The notes: generated by a model from the sequence alone, not told the origin. A stretch of 64,000 nt of DNA from Trileptium ribeirensis (GCA_030248225.1 JASANE010016246.1:53621-117620); one strand, 5' to 3'; counted from the stretch's first letter, positions 25,016 through 36,671 are shown. Program-made: numbers and translations.

Positions 25016-25774
25016 TGGACATGCATATATACATACATGGGTTAGGTGACTGTCTATGAAAACAAAGAAAAGCAAACACAGGAGGGTGGCACGGTAAAGG
25101 GCTCCTAATGTCTCGTCCAGGGGATAATCAAGGTACGGACCTTGGATTCGGACTGGGCTCCTCTGACCGATCATGTTAATACTTAACACCATATGGTTTA
25201 GACAAAGAAGGGAAAACCGGGCTCCCGGACGAGCCGATTCAGGTTTATGGTAGGTTAAGCGAATGTTTCAGGTACCTCAGACGGACTGGGGTTAAATTTT
25301 ATGAACCAGTGAATTATATATTTCAATCAGGTGTAATGTGGGGAATATAGCGATTTTTGACATGCCGATCTAAAGAATTTCCGCAATTTTCGTGGTACAC
25401 AAGGTGAGCGCAGCGGGCTGTTACCGGATTCAACTTAAACCCTAGAGTCCAGGGAATCTTACTATAATTTTTATACCGATTAATATATAATAATTACTAA
25501 AATAACTAATTATTTCTAGCACGACCAAATACCTATATTTCGATCATATTCTCAGTTATTCACTATTAAGTCCGTGGATTTTGAACGCATCTGCACGGGG
25601 CCGGTCTTATTGGAAATACCAAAAAGTTTTGTACCGCTGCTCTCTCCTACAATTTCCAAACCGTTTCGGAGTTACGGGCTGGAACAGTTATGACCCTAAA
25701 TTCCGAGGATTCGGAATTGACATTTTAAAACTAACTTTGTTTGTTACTGATTTCCAGTGTCCATAGTGGAAATG

Positions 25775-25848
25775 AACGCTGCGGAGATTGATATTTAGTG
25801 TTTTGTAGTTAAACGCTGCGGAGATTGATATTTAGTGTTTTGTAGTTA
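25775..25848 (+). repeat. Perfect tandem duplication, 2 x 37 bp
   Basis: The 37-bp unit starting AACGCTGCGGAGATTGATAT at 25775 is repeated exactly from 25812. Confidence 0.95.
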
Positions 25849-26215
25849 CATTTTTTCATATTTTTGTAAATTTGCTCTGTTCTCTGAACAGCCACTACGC
25901 AGGACATCGTTTTCTCGGGCAAGGGTGGTCGGGATGGGTTTCCCAATGCCAATTTCTTCTCTCGCTACCTATGTTCACTCTAACCTATTTTTGCTATCAT
26001 GTCATGTTTTTTACTACCAAAGCGAGTAACAAATCGTATAGTACGGGTACAAATCCTGGGTCTAGAATGGTATCATGGTATGCCGAAATACCTCACCAAG
26101 CCCGACCGGCCGTATATATACACAGAATAACGTTAAACTATCACACTTTTCATAATTGAATTCTGAGTGAGTGAGTGAAACGAGCGAAGCGAAGATTCCT
26201 TACCAGCCAGGAGTG

Positions 26216-27005
26216 TGAGATTTGGCGGTGTCTGGTTGTGGGTTTTTTCGTGTGACATGCATAACTCAGCTTCTGACAGGCAGATTAGGTCGTGCGATAC
26301 CTCTATTCAAAAGCTTGAAAACTCTATTCCTTCCCCCTCAAAAGGGGGTTCAAAAGTTCCCAGGTAGGGTCCTAGTATCCCACCAAAACACGTTATGGGT
26401 CATATCTCGACAACCAACTGTGTCATCTGGCCGCATTTGGGCTTATTTTGTTCAGAAAATTTAGCTGTACAAGTTATGCAGATGTTGTTGCCGAGGTAAA
26501 CTACACTGCAGACATGGGTCAAGATGGGTTTTAAAATGGACCCTTGGGACCCCAATAACACCAAATTGGCCATATCTCCTCAACCACTGGATCGATTCGG
26601 CTAAGATTGGGCCAATTTTGTTGAGAAAGCAAAGCTCTGTATAGCTATATACGGTGTTTTGGCATTGATCTCACCTGTCCAGCAGGGTTGGGTTAAGATG
26701 GGTTGTAAATGGGCCCGTGGGACCCCGCAAACACCAAATTGGCCATATCTCATCAACCACTGGAGCGATTGGGCTCATTGTGTTTAGAATGCAAAACTTT
26801 ATATAGCTATATACGCTGCGTTGCTATTGACCTCATCTGTCGAGCAGAGTTGGGTTAAGATGGGTTGTAAATGGGCCCTTGGGAACCCGAAAACACCAAA
26901 TTTTAAATATCTCCTCAACCACTGGAGCAATTCGGCTAAGATGGGGTTCATTTTGTTCAGTGAACAAAGTTATATATAGCTATATGTGGTGCTCTACTAT
27001 TTGAG
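26216..27005 (+). repeat. Family A repeat: leader plus tandem array of about 162-174-bp units
   Basis: A leader (TTTGGCGGTGTCTGGTTGTG and onward) is followed by about four diverged units. Three start ATGGGTT at 26524, 26698 and 26860, and an older first unit lies near 26345. Each unit contains CACCAAATT, CATATCTC-CTCAACCACTGGA, TTTTGTT-AGAAA and TATATAGCTATAT. A shorter copy with the same leader is nested in the hAT element at about 39069-39370. No ORF persists through the array. Confidence 0.88.
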
Positions 27006-27757
27006 TTTTGTTTTGGATCTTCGACTTTGACGAAATGTAAGTATTTTTCTAACTTTTATAGACACTCAGAATTAACTTTCTTTGCCATGAGACAAGTCCA
27101 TAGTTAACACAGTGATACTCAAAATATGTGGTGGGTCAGGACTGGAAAGATAACGCGAGCTGTCCTACCTGACTCGACCGACCAGAAACTCATTAGTTAT
27201 ACATCGAATTATTTAGTTATACCTCGATATACGGGCAAGGTCATACAAGTTTTTATGGCCCATACAAATACCAATAATAATAATGAAACTACTGACAAAT
27301 GATATAATCAAGACATAAATTGAATGGTATGTACATTAGGTAACCACAAATCATATATGGATAAACCAAGCGCTCGACCAGTTGTTCATACAATTTCAAC
27401 AATAGGTGGTATGATTACAACAATCACTGAAGTAATGGTAACAATAGGTCATACAATTGGAACAATGGTCATGCAATAACATAATAACAATTATAACTTG
27501 GTCATAGTAATTGAACATATAAATATACCTTATCCAATAATAGATCATATAAATATACCTTATACAAATAATGCCAATTTCATCATGGTCACAAGTACTC
27601 AATCAATTTATAATCATTGCACATATATACTCGCTATGGGAAGGGGAGCTTGGATTTTGTTCAAAACCATTGATTTTGGGTGCTGATTTTTATAGCTACC
27701 ATAGGCTAAGGGTTCCAAAATTATGCCCTTTACACTGTGGTGGCAATTAATTTGCGC

Positions 27758-27783
27758 GTAACGATCCAAAATGGATCTGTTAC
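27758..27783. repeat. 26-bp palindrome, second copy
   Basis: GTAACGATCCA and TGGATCTGTTAC form an imperfect palindrome, the inverted counterpart of 7096-7121. Confidence 0.6.
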
Positions 27784-28101
27784 AAGTAAACCTGTCGGAA
27801 ATGTAGTCGCATCTCGGGTGATCAGTATTATACTTAACATGTAAAGCAGAGGGACTGATGGTCATTTCTGACGGCAATTGTATATTTTTGCCTTGCGCCT
27901 TTAGCTTAAGCTATAGATATTAACTCCAATCAATATATATTATTAGCATTGCAATGGATACATGCTAAGCTTTAGTATCGATCAAGCAGTAGGCATTTTA
28001 ATTTGCTGTTAATGAGCGATGTTTTAATTCAACCTTAATGTTACAATTTTGGAGCAATGTAGAAACAACAGATGTTTATGGATTGCAATGTAACGTTTTA
28101 G

Positions 28102-28428
28102 GTTGCGGTCAACACAACAATGTGCGACCTTCACGGATATGTTGAGCACCTGGTTCGCTCGACCAATATGAAATGTCTCACACCTGATAAGGCCTTGGAT
28201 GGTGATTGTGGCTTTATGGCAGCAAATTTGTACGCCCATTCAATATTCGGCGAAGACGCCCTTGCCAACGTTAGCATTGAACGTCCTGTCGGCGAGCCGG
28301 ATACGCCAGTAAGCGGTCACATACGTATTCGTGCCAAGTCCCAAGGCATGGCGCTTAGTCTTGGGGACAAAATTAATCATGCTCAGAAAGCTGCTCCGAA
28401 GATGCCGGCGCAGAATTTGGATGCGTGA
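28102..28428 (+). CDS. COPB1: Coatomer subunit beta (beta-COP), last coding exon
   Basis: This exon has 108 codons plus TGA, preceded by the acceptor TTTTAG at 28096-28101, phase 0. It encodes the C-terminal end of the beta-COP appendage domain. Recognisable blocks are [13 protein letters not shown], then [10 protein letters not shown], then [14 protein letters not shown]. The last block is [20 protein letters not shown]. All closely follow animal beta-COP as I know it. The last 15 or so residues are variable, as is usual for this end. Together with 16444-16629 it codes for 170 residues of an about 950-residue protein. Both exons are intact, so I read this as a functional gene, not a processed copy. 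Confidence 0.97.
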   Translation, partial: VAVNTTMCDLHGYVEHLVRSTNMKCLTPDKALDGDCGFMAANLYAHSIFGEDALANVSIERPVGEPDTPVSGHIRIRAKSQGMALSLGDKINHAQKAAPKMPAQNLDA

Positions 28429-28450
28429 AGAATGCATTGATAGCTTGACT

Positions 28451-28456
28451 AATAAA
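28451..28456 (+). promoter_or_regulatory. COPB1: Beta-COP polyadenylation signal
   Basis: AATAAA lies 23 nt past the TGA stop at 28426-28428. It implies a very short 3' UTR of about 40-60 nt. Confidence 0.6.
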
Positions 28457-28574
28457 CTTTGGATGGGTTTTGGTCTTATTGTTACATGGGATATACTTAT
28501 GCTGAAATATAAAGGGTTATATATTATCTGTCAACGTAATAATAACAGCCCATGTCACCTTTAGGCGCCGGATC

Positions 28575-29106
28575 TTATAACGTTAGAAAAAGAACAGATT
28601 AGAGCGGGGGGTTCGTGGCGGCACCCCTTACTTAGGCTTAGTACATGGCTCATACAGGGACCTTAGGTTAGGCTATGATTAAGGCTTAGGCTTAGTATAT
28701 CGAGAACGGCATGGCATGCATTATACTTCTGCCCCTAAACTTGACATGGGCCATAATAACGATACACTGTGAATTATAATCTATTGTTAGAATTTTTCAT
28801 TAGTTTACGCTCAGTCTACTCACGTTACCCCGGACGACACAGTTCCTTCGTAAACATTTGAGCTATCGTGTTACGTCTTATCCAAGCGAACAGAAGAGAT
28901 ATCCAACATTTTTGATACAAGGCCTTTTTGAGATATATAGGCCGAAGTGAGCCCTGCGCGGTCGGAAATAAAATATAGACCATGCCATTCTCAATATGCT
29001 AAGGCTAACGTAAACGGCCTTATATGGGAAATGTCTAAGTCGGGGGGGGGGTGCAGCTGCACCCCGAACACCACGCATTAAGCTGTTCTTTATTCTACCG
29101 TTATAA
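28575..29106. mobile_element. Foldback-type element with arms of about 165 bp
   Basis: The left arm starts TTATAACGTTAGAAAAAGAA and the right arm, reverse-complemented, starts TTATAACGGTAGAATAAAGA. Both continue through a G-rich run, CTTAG-rich sequence, a CATA-AGGNC segment and GAGAA(C/T)GGCATGG. The loop is about 200 bp without an ORF. A single-arm copy sits at 31318-31470. Arms are diverged, so this is an old insertion; no target-site duplication was seen. Confidence 0.75.
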
Positions 29107-30536
29107 TGTAACGTCCTTTGGAGTTGGTCAAGTTATAATATCCGAAAGACCTCGTGGTAATATTTTCATTCGTTTCTGAGATGTCTAAAAAACTGCATGG
29201 CCGGACACGGTGAAATTTATTATTGCCCATAAAGAATAAATGCTCACTAACTTCGCTGGCTGCGCAAATATCGTATCCGACATATGCTATATATCGCAGT
29301 CTATATAGTACAGTGGTTTCTGAAGTAAACTATTGATGAAATGTGTTTGTCCTCTATGAAACATATTGCAAATGGAGTGATAGGACGCGGCCGAGAGAGA
29401 TTATACCGCCAGAGAAAGCGTGGCTAACACATTGCTGCGACATTTTGACAGGATTTGACGCTTTGAGTTCTCAAATGATATACGCTATTCGTCAAAAATC
29501 GAGGACTACTACGTAGGCTTTATGGCTATGACTGGCAGCGGTCCTGTCTGCTTTGTCTTGGGTGTGCCGACCCAGATTAAGTTCATCTGGTAAAGTGAGT
29601 AACTACGTAGTTAACAGTTGCTATTTTGTCGAAATTTTCGAGTGCCAATGGGGCCGTTGGAAGCCGAAAAAAATTGTCATCAATATAAACGAAATGACGA
29701 CACTTTAGTAACGGTGTCATTGCCCTAGGCAAAAATTCTTCAACATGGGAAGTCTAATATTTGTATAGACACGAATTCTATTGAGTCTTATTTATATAGA
29801 CATCTTGTTTAATGTCAATGCTAAACTAAAGGGCGTAACGCTATATCGTTAGACACAGCTTAATGTGGATTTGGGGGTCAGCATCCTCCTGGATTAGGCT
29901 TAGTGATAATCTAAAGGCCATCTATGCGTCTAAGCTAAACGTTAGTATTGGCATATGTAGAACGACATATCATTGAATGTATGTGCCACGCCCCTTCGGT
30001 TGACTATGATCATCACTACCATTAAGCTAAAATGTTAAGTTATTTAATCATTAAGCTCATTTAATGTTACGCTATTTAATTTAATAGTTATCTGTTTAGA
30101 TCTATTAATTTCTTGACGTCTTTAAAACATTTGCGACGAGTATAAGTTGCGTTGGTCTACACTCCTTAAGTTTCTTCATGCCCCCACTCGCAACACTGTA
30201 CATTGCAACCATTGTCTTCGAAACGCGTCTTTTATGTACAATACTCCGAAATGTCCACATTTGCAGTCGTGGCGTTTCTCAGATTTCTTGCCACGGCCTT
30301 AGCATTTTCCTCCGTGCCTCGGAGTAGAATTGAGAACACTTTGGGGCCTACGCATGCGTCCCAGGTTCTCCACGGAAGTTTCAAATTTGCTACCAACTGG
30401 TGCCAAAAAATCAGCAAATGATTGGCAAATTTGTCAGTTCGTCGCAGGCGCAAACGCTGAGAGCTCTGAATACGTGCGTCCATTCAAGTCGACTGCAATG
30501 CGTTCATTTGTTTCTTCACATATGCTTGTTTAAACG

Positions 30537-30821
30537 GTGGAACAATATGGGCTTGCGGGAGGTGATAAATCTTGGATTACTGGAATTATAATTTCATTAG
30601 TTATAGTTGTAGTCCCGCCGAGCTCTTTGCTCACATCCATTGAAGCTTCCAGAGGAGACAATATTGCTTCTGCAGCAAGTATCACGCTGCTAATTTTTAT
30701 CCAAATCGGGGGATGTGCATGTCTGATCTTGTCCCTCTATGTGTGGCTGATCAGACACGGCATTCCGAAGCGCTCACGATATCGTATATTTGACGGAGCT
30801 GATAGCATTTTCGTTAACTGA
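30537..30821 (+). other. Open frame with two hydrophobic segments, unrecognised
   Basis: This frame encodes two long hydrophobic stretches (about 30582-30640 and 30680-30760) separated by a polar loop and followed by a basic segment R-H-G-I-P-K-R-S-R. It has no ATG start (first codon GTG). It could be an exon of a membrane protein or chance. No clear splice sites bound it and I do not recognise the family. Confidence 0.2.
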
Positions 30822-31021
30822 ACGCCTTCATAATTGCTTCAGAGTTATTTTTGATCGAACTCCAAGATTTTCCGAAAACCTGCCCAAAAGTGGTTCGGTT
30901 AATGGTTTTCGAATTGTTACGTAACTGGTCGCATTTCGCTCCAATTTTTTGACCGCTGCAGACACCACGTCGAGCTACTGCTAATTGTTCGATGTGTGTG
31001 ACGATTGCGTAGTATATACAC

Positions 31022-31798
31022 GTGTGGAGAAGCTACGGGTCTTTCCTTTTAGCCCCCAGCCCGAATTTGGTCAATTTTGAAGATACAGAGCTGATTTTGG
31101 TATCTCATGGGGAGGTTCAGAAAATACTCATTTTACCCACACCCCTGAAGATTTTTTCGGTTTTTTCTCTTTGGGAACCCAAAAATTTTTTTCTAAATAT
31201 GGTCATGTTTGGTACCATTGGACTCGGCTTGATGAGAGAAATCTACTGATGTGTAGCATATTGAAATCTACGCCACTGTTAGAAAGTTATGAGTTCCGAA
31301 GTAACCATGAGGGCGGTACGTTATAACGTTAGAAATAGGACCAGCTGAGAGCGGGGGTTCGGGGGGCGGCGGCCCCCGACTTAGGCTTAGTGTATGTCTC
31401 ATATAAGGACCTTAGCTTAGGCTAACACTTAGGCTTAGTATATCGAGAACGGCATGGCCTGCACTATATTTTCGCCCCTCAAGGTTACTTGTTACCTTAT
31501 AACTTTCTAAAGTATAGATTTCAATAAAATACACGCCAGCAGATTTCTCTCGTCACGCCGAGTCGAATGGTACCAAACATGACTATATTCCTTAGAAAAA
31601 ATTTTTTGGGTTCCCAAGGAGGGATTGTTGGGACCTCAAAAAATCGAAAAAAAATTTTTCAGGGATGTGGGTAAAATGAGTATTTTCTGAACCGCCTCAT
31701 CGAGCTGAATCGATTGATACCAAAATCAGCTCACTATCTTCAAAATTGACCAAATTCGGGCTGGGGGATGGTTAAAAGAAAAACCCGAAGCCACCGTA
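31022..31798. mobile_element. Long-inverted-repeat (foldback) element with nested repeat in the loop
   Basis: The arms 31022-31316 and 31470-31798 are reverse complements with small indels. They share CCCCCAGCCCGAATTTGGTC, GTTCAGAAAATACTCATTTT, TTGGGAACCCAAAAA and CATGTTTGGTACCATT. The loop 31318-31470 is a copy of the arm of the 28575 element, so one repeat family appears to have inserted in the centre of another. It has no coding capacity. Confidence 0.85.
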
Positions 31799-31848
31799 AA
31801 CAGCCCCGGGTTATATTCATTTAAAGAATGTCCGTCAAACACTATTAT

Positions 31849-33101
31849 GCTGGATTCACGTTATAATGTCCCCACCGGTTGGAACTTTTGTCCCCCTGTA
31901 GTGTAGGCTATACCGTAAAGACAATGACAGCGACACCCATACCATATAAAAAATATGAGGGTGTCAGGAACACCCTTAGTTAGCTACTGCATTTTGGCAG
32001 CAGAGTGCCGCGGGAATCCTATTGTTCTGCAGTGACAGTGTGGCAGACAACGTATAGTATTAGTGTGGTGACTTCCATGTTGTAAACTACTGAATAAAAA
32101 TTTTTATCGTTGAAGACATTTTATTCTGACTCTAAAATGTAGAATGCAAGATAAATTCGGAAGTGGCACTTGAATCTATCCAGTGCAGTCCTAAACAGTT
32201 GGGGCCTTACCAGAACCCCCATCCTTGGGGCTCGCTCCACGCCCCTCCGATGCTCTGCATTGGTGCCTCCGTACCCGAAGCTAAGCACTCCACCCCTGAA
32301 CACAAAGGCATCCACCAAGGCCCCGAACTTCCCCAACCCCCCCCCTCCCGAAGACAAGCCCCCCCCCCCCCGAAGACAAGCACACCCCCCCCCCGAAGCC
32401 CCGCACCCCCCTCCCCTCGAGTCCCCGCACCCCACAGGGGTCCTAAACTCTGTTTCGGGTACCCGAAGTCGCCCTCGCCAAGTCCCTGCATCCCCCGGGA
32501 CCCCGAAACCGGCACCTTATACACCTCCCCCCCCCCCCCAAGACAAGCATCCCCACCTGGGCCACTGGATTTTTTACCGTATTTTCGACTCCATGTTGAA
32601 AATCTTTCCGGCCGCCTTCGGAGTCGGGAGGGGAACGCGGTGCCGGGCAGGTGCGAAGACTCAGGAGGTAAACCCAGGTTCTCGGTGGAGGGGGTCGATG
32701 ACTCTGGAGTGTGGCCCTCGTGAAACCCTGCTTCGGCGTATATAAGTAAATCACAAATATTCAACTTGAGACCACTGGATATTTATGAAATTGAATCACA
32801 ATGGTGCAGACGATATCGGATTAAGCTACTAAAAATCCTCCGTCATACATCAAAAAAGTTTTTCTACGGTGCCCCGTAGGCTATATGGGAATGGACCCGA
32901 CAGTATGGCCGATACCATCAAAAAACGTAAAACTAATATGGTGTGCTTGACACCCTCTAAAATAACAGCTAGCTAGCTACCCTATAAACTTTTATTCAAA
33001 AAGTGGAGGGTGTCTAAGACACCCTGTTGTGAAGGGTGTGCCTGCCACAGGGTGGGGTACATAAGTTCCAATTGGTGGGGACATTATAACGTGAATCCCG
33101 C
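31849..33101. mobile_element. TIR element of 1.25 kb with C-rich core
   Basis: The left end GCTGGATTCACGTTATAATG and right end (reverse-complemented) GCGGGATTCACGTTATAATG continue into TCCCCACC and TTGGAACTT. ATTAT abuts both ends (31844-31848 and 33102-33106), a possible 5-bp target-site duplication, though AT-rich and weak. The inner flanks carry hairpins of AGGGTGT/ACACCCT and AGGGTGTC/GACACCCT. The core (32320-32560) is C-tract minisatellite. No transposase is encoded. Confidence 0.78.
32320..32560. repeat. C-tract minisatellite
   Basis: Runs of 8-14 C are separated by CGAAGACAAGC and CGAAGCCCCGC units. The absence of A/T keeps several frames open on both strands (up to 191 codons), but the predicted products are low-complexity Pro- or Gly-rich and overlap each other. 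Confidence 0.85.
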
Positions 33102-33174
33102 ATTATATCGTACTGTCTATGCAATATGGATTCACGGTGAACTACGAAAATGCTTTTGAACCACGCAACAATCA

Positions 33175-33410
33175 ATGATTTGTCGACTCACTGACTTTTT
33201 GAGCAAGTCTCAATCGTTCCCTATTATTGGCGTGCCCTTGAATACAACCATCGCAGGTAAAACAGACCCAGTACCGTTTACACACATAATTATTGTGGTC
33301 GTTGATTCTTTTTCAGCCGGTGACACTGAAGCGATAGACTTTGCCAAAAGTTTCCTTCTGTTTTCTGGGACAATGGTTATTCCAGTTCCATTCATATTTT
33401 AAATTCGGTG
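33175..33410 (-). pseudogene. pogo/Tigger-like DDE transposase fragment
   Basis: On the minus strand the reading matches the DDE_1 core of pogo/Tigger/Jerky transposases. It shows M-N-G-T-G-I-T-I-V-P where the family has N-V-D-E-T-G-I, then N-R-R-K-x-L-A. Next are S-P-A-E-K-E-S-T-T-T, C-V-N-G-T-G and V-L-P-A-M-V-V-F-K. The first catalytic Asp is replaced by Asn and the following Glu by Gly. Only about 75 residues remain. It lies just outside the TIR element at 31849-33101, so it could be a leftover of a related element, but the link is not shown. Confidence 0.75.
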
Positions 33411-34807
33411 TGGATTGTACTTTATCCATATTTCGTCATGAGATGATCAAGGCGGTCAAAGTGGCGCTTAACTCGCTGTAATATCACCCTATCGAAATTA
33501 CAAAAGTATTTTCAAAATGGGGAGAACCAAAAAATCACCAGGGTCATCTAAAAACAGAAATTGGAAGGATTAAGGAGATACCAAAACATACTAATTTATT
33601 ACTCAAAATACCTGGAATAAAAATATTTGTAGCATATAATTTGGTGTTTTCTAGGTTTGCAATTTACAAGCGCAGCGATGGACGTACAGCAATAATAAAC
33701 TAGAATATACAGTAAGCGAACATTGTGTTCGAAATTAATACACACGAAATCGAGGGCTACTGGCTATTGTAAAACCGAGTTTCGATATAGTCGAAGGCTG
33801 CGTGGCTGACATAGAGCTTTCAAAACAATATATTTTTCGAAAAGTATCAAAATTATGAAAGTGACGAAAATGTACACATTTACTATATATGTCGAGGCAA
33901 TTGCTCGTAGTGAATAACATGCTACATATTACAAGACTCAAAGGGATATGGGTGCGAATCTTGTACACCAGCCACTATGCTGTCTAGGAGCTGTTTCTCG
34001 GTTCCTTAAGGAAATTCGCAAAGCGAATGAATAACAACGCTCGTACAAATTTACGCTGAACCACAAGCTGAACAATCAAATCTCACGCAATGAACACTGT
34101 GACAAACGTGTCACTTTACGAAGGTTTAATCAAAAAGTATTCTAAATTTAGATTATTAAACAGAATACTGAAACAGAATAAATACTGGGTAAGAAGTCTT
34201 ATTTAATTTTACTATATCGTCCATCATTTTATTACCGTTCTACTAAAACGTATAGCATGTCCGGGTCTGACGGAACAGAGCGAAACAGCTTATACAGCCC
34301 ACTCTGGTTCACTTACCGAGTTGGCAAAGGGGGGGGGGCTTAGTAATGGAGTGAAATTCGTCTAAACCTTTTTACAGCTGATACTTTGGTGATGCACTGA
34401 AACAATTTTCATTCAGGTATATAAAATCATTTACTACTCCTGATATATGGTTGCTTATCAGATTTCGATAGTTTAGATTGAGTTTCATAGTTTTTGGCTG
34501 TTTGATAGGTGTGGCAGAAAGTACAAAACCAAAAACAAATCGTTTCACAGCATAATGTTTAGCATATGCAAAAAATTAACTGATTTCTCCACGGTGAGAC
34601 TATTTACGGAGCAGCAGCATCCGCAAAGTCCTGTTGCTAATACCGATCTAAGTGCTGTATGTAGGTACGTTGTATTTTAGTGACAATGCATTTACTGTAA
34701 CGTAATTTGCGCTGGGATGCGTAGCTGAAACCCCGTCTTTGTACTTGCGGACAGCGAAAATTAGGAAAACGCCATAGTAGCCAGGAGCATCTAGGGGTTT
34801 TACCTTT
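33411..34807. other. Non-coding stretch
   Basis: I see nothing beyond the SINE-like unit at 33975 and a G-run at 34330. Short ORFs here lack any family signature. Confidence 0.5.
33975..34060 (-). repeat. SINE-like unit, second copy
   Basis: Shares CTCGGTTCCTTAAGGAA, GAATAACAACGC and flanking sequence with 21217-21275. The A- and B-box-like parts are weaker here. Confidence 0.45.
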
Positions 34808-35364
34808 CGTCTCGGTCGCTCAAATGTCTTGATTTTTCGTCCTAAGAAAAACATGAATTACGTCAGAAATGTAATCTTAAGCTGTAAAACTAACACCGCA
34901 AATTTGCTCAATTTCCCATAAGTAAATATACATTGTAAGTTTCGCTAAAATTGTTTGTCGACTGAGTAGTTATAGATAATTTTCGTTACTAGTTAACTCT
35001 AAATATATGAAATAAAAAAATTGTTGCACTGTAATTTCGACCACATTTGTGGGGACTGAACTCGGTTTTTCTAGATCCTTGAACGTCTCGGTCGCTCAAA
35101 TGTCTTGATTTTTCGTCCTAAGAAAAACATGAATTACGTCAGAAATGTAATCTTAAGCTGTAAAACTAACACCGCAAATTTGCTCAATTTCCCATAAGTA
35201 AATATACATTGTAAGTTTCGCTAAAATTGTTTGTCGACTGAGTAGTTATAGATAATTTTCGTTACTAGTTAACTCTAAATATATGAAATAAAAAAATTGT
35301 TGCACTGTAATTTCGACCACATTTGTGGGGACTGAACTCGGTTTTTCTAGATCCTTGAACGTCT
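34808..35364 (+). repeat. Perfect tandem duplication, 2 x 276 bp
   Basis: The unit starting CGTCTCGGTCGCTCAAATG at 34808 repeats from 35084 with no mismatch that I can find. The second copy is followed by the first 5 bases of a third (CGTCT, 35360-35364). The unit is non-coding. Confidence 0.96.
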
Positions 35365-35824
35365 ATGCGTCGAGCCGTTTTTAGTGTCATAAGCACTTTT
35401 TCAACTCCAAAAACGCAACAGTGTTCGCAGCCGGAAATATATACACTGTAACGGTTCCTTAAATAAACACAAGCTGACAAAATCGAAAAAAAATAACTGC
35501 AAAAACAATATTTGCAATGAGAAAGTGTGCTCCATTTGCAATATAGAAACAAACAAGTCAATAACCTGGTATAGTAATCTGCACACTTGGTTGTCGGCTA
35601 GCCACCAATAGTGAGGAATACCGACGCCTTTCGCCATTCGTCAAACAAACTACAATCTTTAACTAACTAACCAACCACCATCTCTAAAACAATTTGTCAA
35701 TATAGTTGCTTGTCGCTAAAATAATTCCACATTCGTAAGGCTATCGAGAGTACCAGAACTGTCCCACCAAGTTCATCGACCATGTCAATCATTCGTAGCG
35801 AATAGATCGTCTCAATATATTTAC
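35365..35824. other. Non-coding stretch
   Basis: No gene or repeat recognised. The minus-strand ORFs here have no family features. Confidence 0.4.
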
Positions 35825-36600
35825 CTGAGAATAACCGGAACCGAAATTTAGCGAACCGTTCATTTAAACCGGATTCGGAACCTGCTGTTCGAAACTTATA
35901 TATAAATAGTAAAATAAATGAAGGAAGAAATGGCGATATTGTGCACTTGAAATGTATTACAAATAAATTTTATATTTACTTAAAATATCGTTATGACATT
36001 ATTGCCACTCTGTAATTTTGAAAGAGTTGAGGAAGCTATTAGCGTTTTATTTATCGTTCAAGAAGTCGGTTTTAGTCCGCGAGAGCAAACAAATGTCTTC
36101 CACTATACGCTACGTGTATCCTGCGTCAAACGGAATGTGCTAGTAACACATGGAGCGTAGTCTAGACAATTTCACACTGTTTCCAATCGCTTCTCTTCAC
36201 TAGACATACGGTTGTTGAATGTTATTTCGCAGGAACTTGAAATTAGTGGTTTGCATGGTCTAAAAGAAAATGAAAAATGTATACTATAATTGTCTGATCA
36301 GTCGTCAGAGATATTGTTCAGGCTAGCATTGGACAACTAGAGTCCGTCAGCTAGATGATGGTGGTGTGTTTTCATCATTGCTATAAACGAAACCAAGTGT
36401 GATACTGCTCCGCATAGCTTTAATAAATACAGTTAAAATTTGCACTACTAAGAATGCAATTTCTGCCTTCGTTGTAGATATGTTATTGTACTTCAATGCA
36501 GACAAATTTACAGAATTTAGAAGCGCACTGGTTGGTGCTGGACGCAATTTATGTTAGGCAAGCCTGTAGCTAAATGCTTTTACGTTTTATATATTGTAAA
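35825..36600 (+). mobile_element. Diverged, 3'-truncated copy of the 1298-2439 hAT family
   Basis: It starts CTGAGAATAACCGGAACC, a decayed form of the CAGGGAATAACCGGAACC terminus. It runs parallel to 1298-2060 with blocks such as TCTTCCACTATAC, TTTGATCAG-like, TAATAAATACAGT, AAGCGCACTGG and GACGCAATTTATGTTAG. No matching right end was found by 37.9 kb. Confidence 0.82.
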
Positions 36601-36671
36601 GGCCCTGCCAAGTTTAGTTCAATGCACAGCCGTTTAATTCGAAAACAATATTTACACCGCGTAAATGAACA

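Larger units (their letters stand above)
16630..28101 (+). other. COPB1: Beta-COP last intron, about 11.5 kb, packed with repeats
   Basis: The intron begins GTAAGA and ends TTTTAG and is phase 0. It was defined by the two flanking beta-COP exons, which join in the expected order (E-W-E-N-K then V-A-V-N-T). It contains no other coding exon that I can recognise. Contents are tandem arrays (17071, 24798, 26345), dispersed repeats C and D (18273, 19505), a SINE-like unit (21140), short hairpins (24140, 24210) and a 37-bp duplication (25775). The remainder (roughly 20.2-21.1, 21.4-24.1 and 25.1-25.7 kb) shows nothing I can identify. Confidence 0.9.
28457..31021. other. Intergenic DNA downstream of beta-COP
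   Basis: Apart from the foldback element at 28575-29106 I see no gene. ORFs near 30203-30483 on both strands have no family signature. A hydrophobic open frame is listed separately at 30537. Confidence 0.5.

Noticed and set aside
32121..32764. Overlapping ORFs of 103-191 codons on both strands
   Set aside because: They are caused by the C-tract minisatellite, which lacks A/T and so lacks stops; the products are low-complexity and mutually overlapping.
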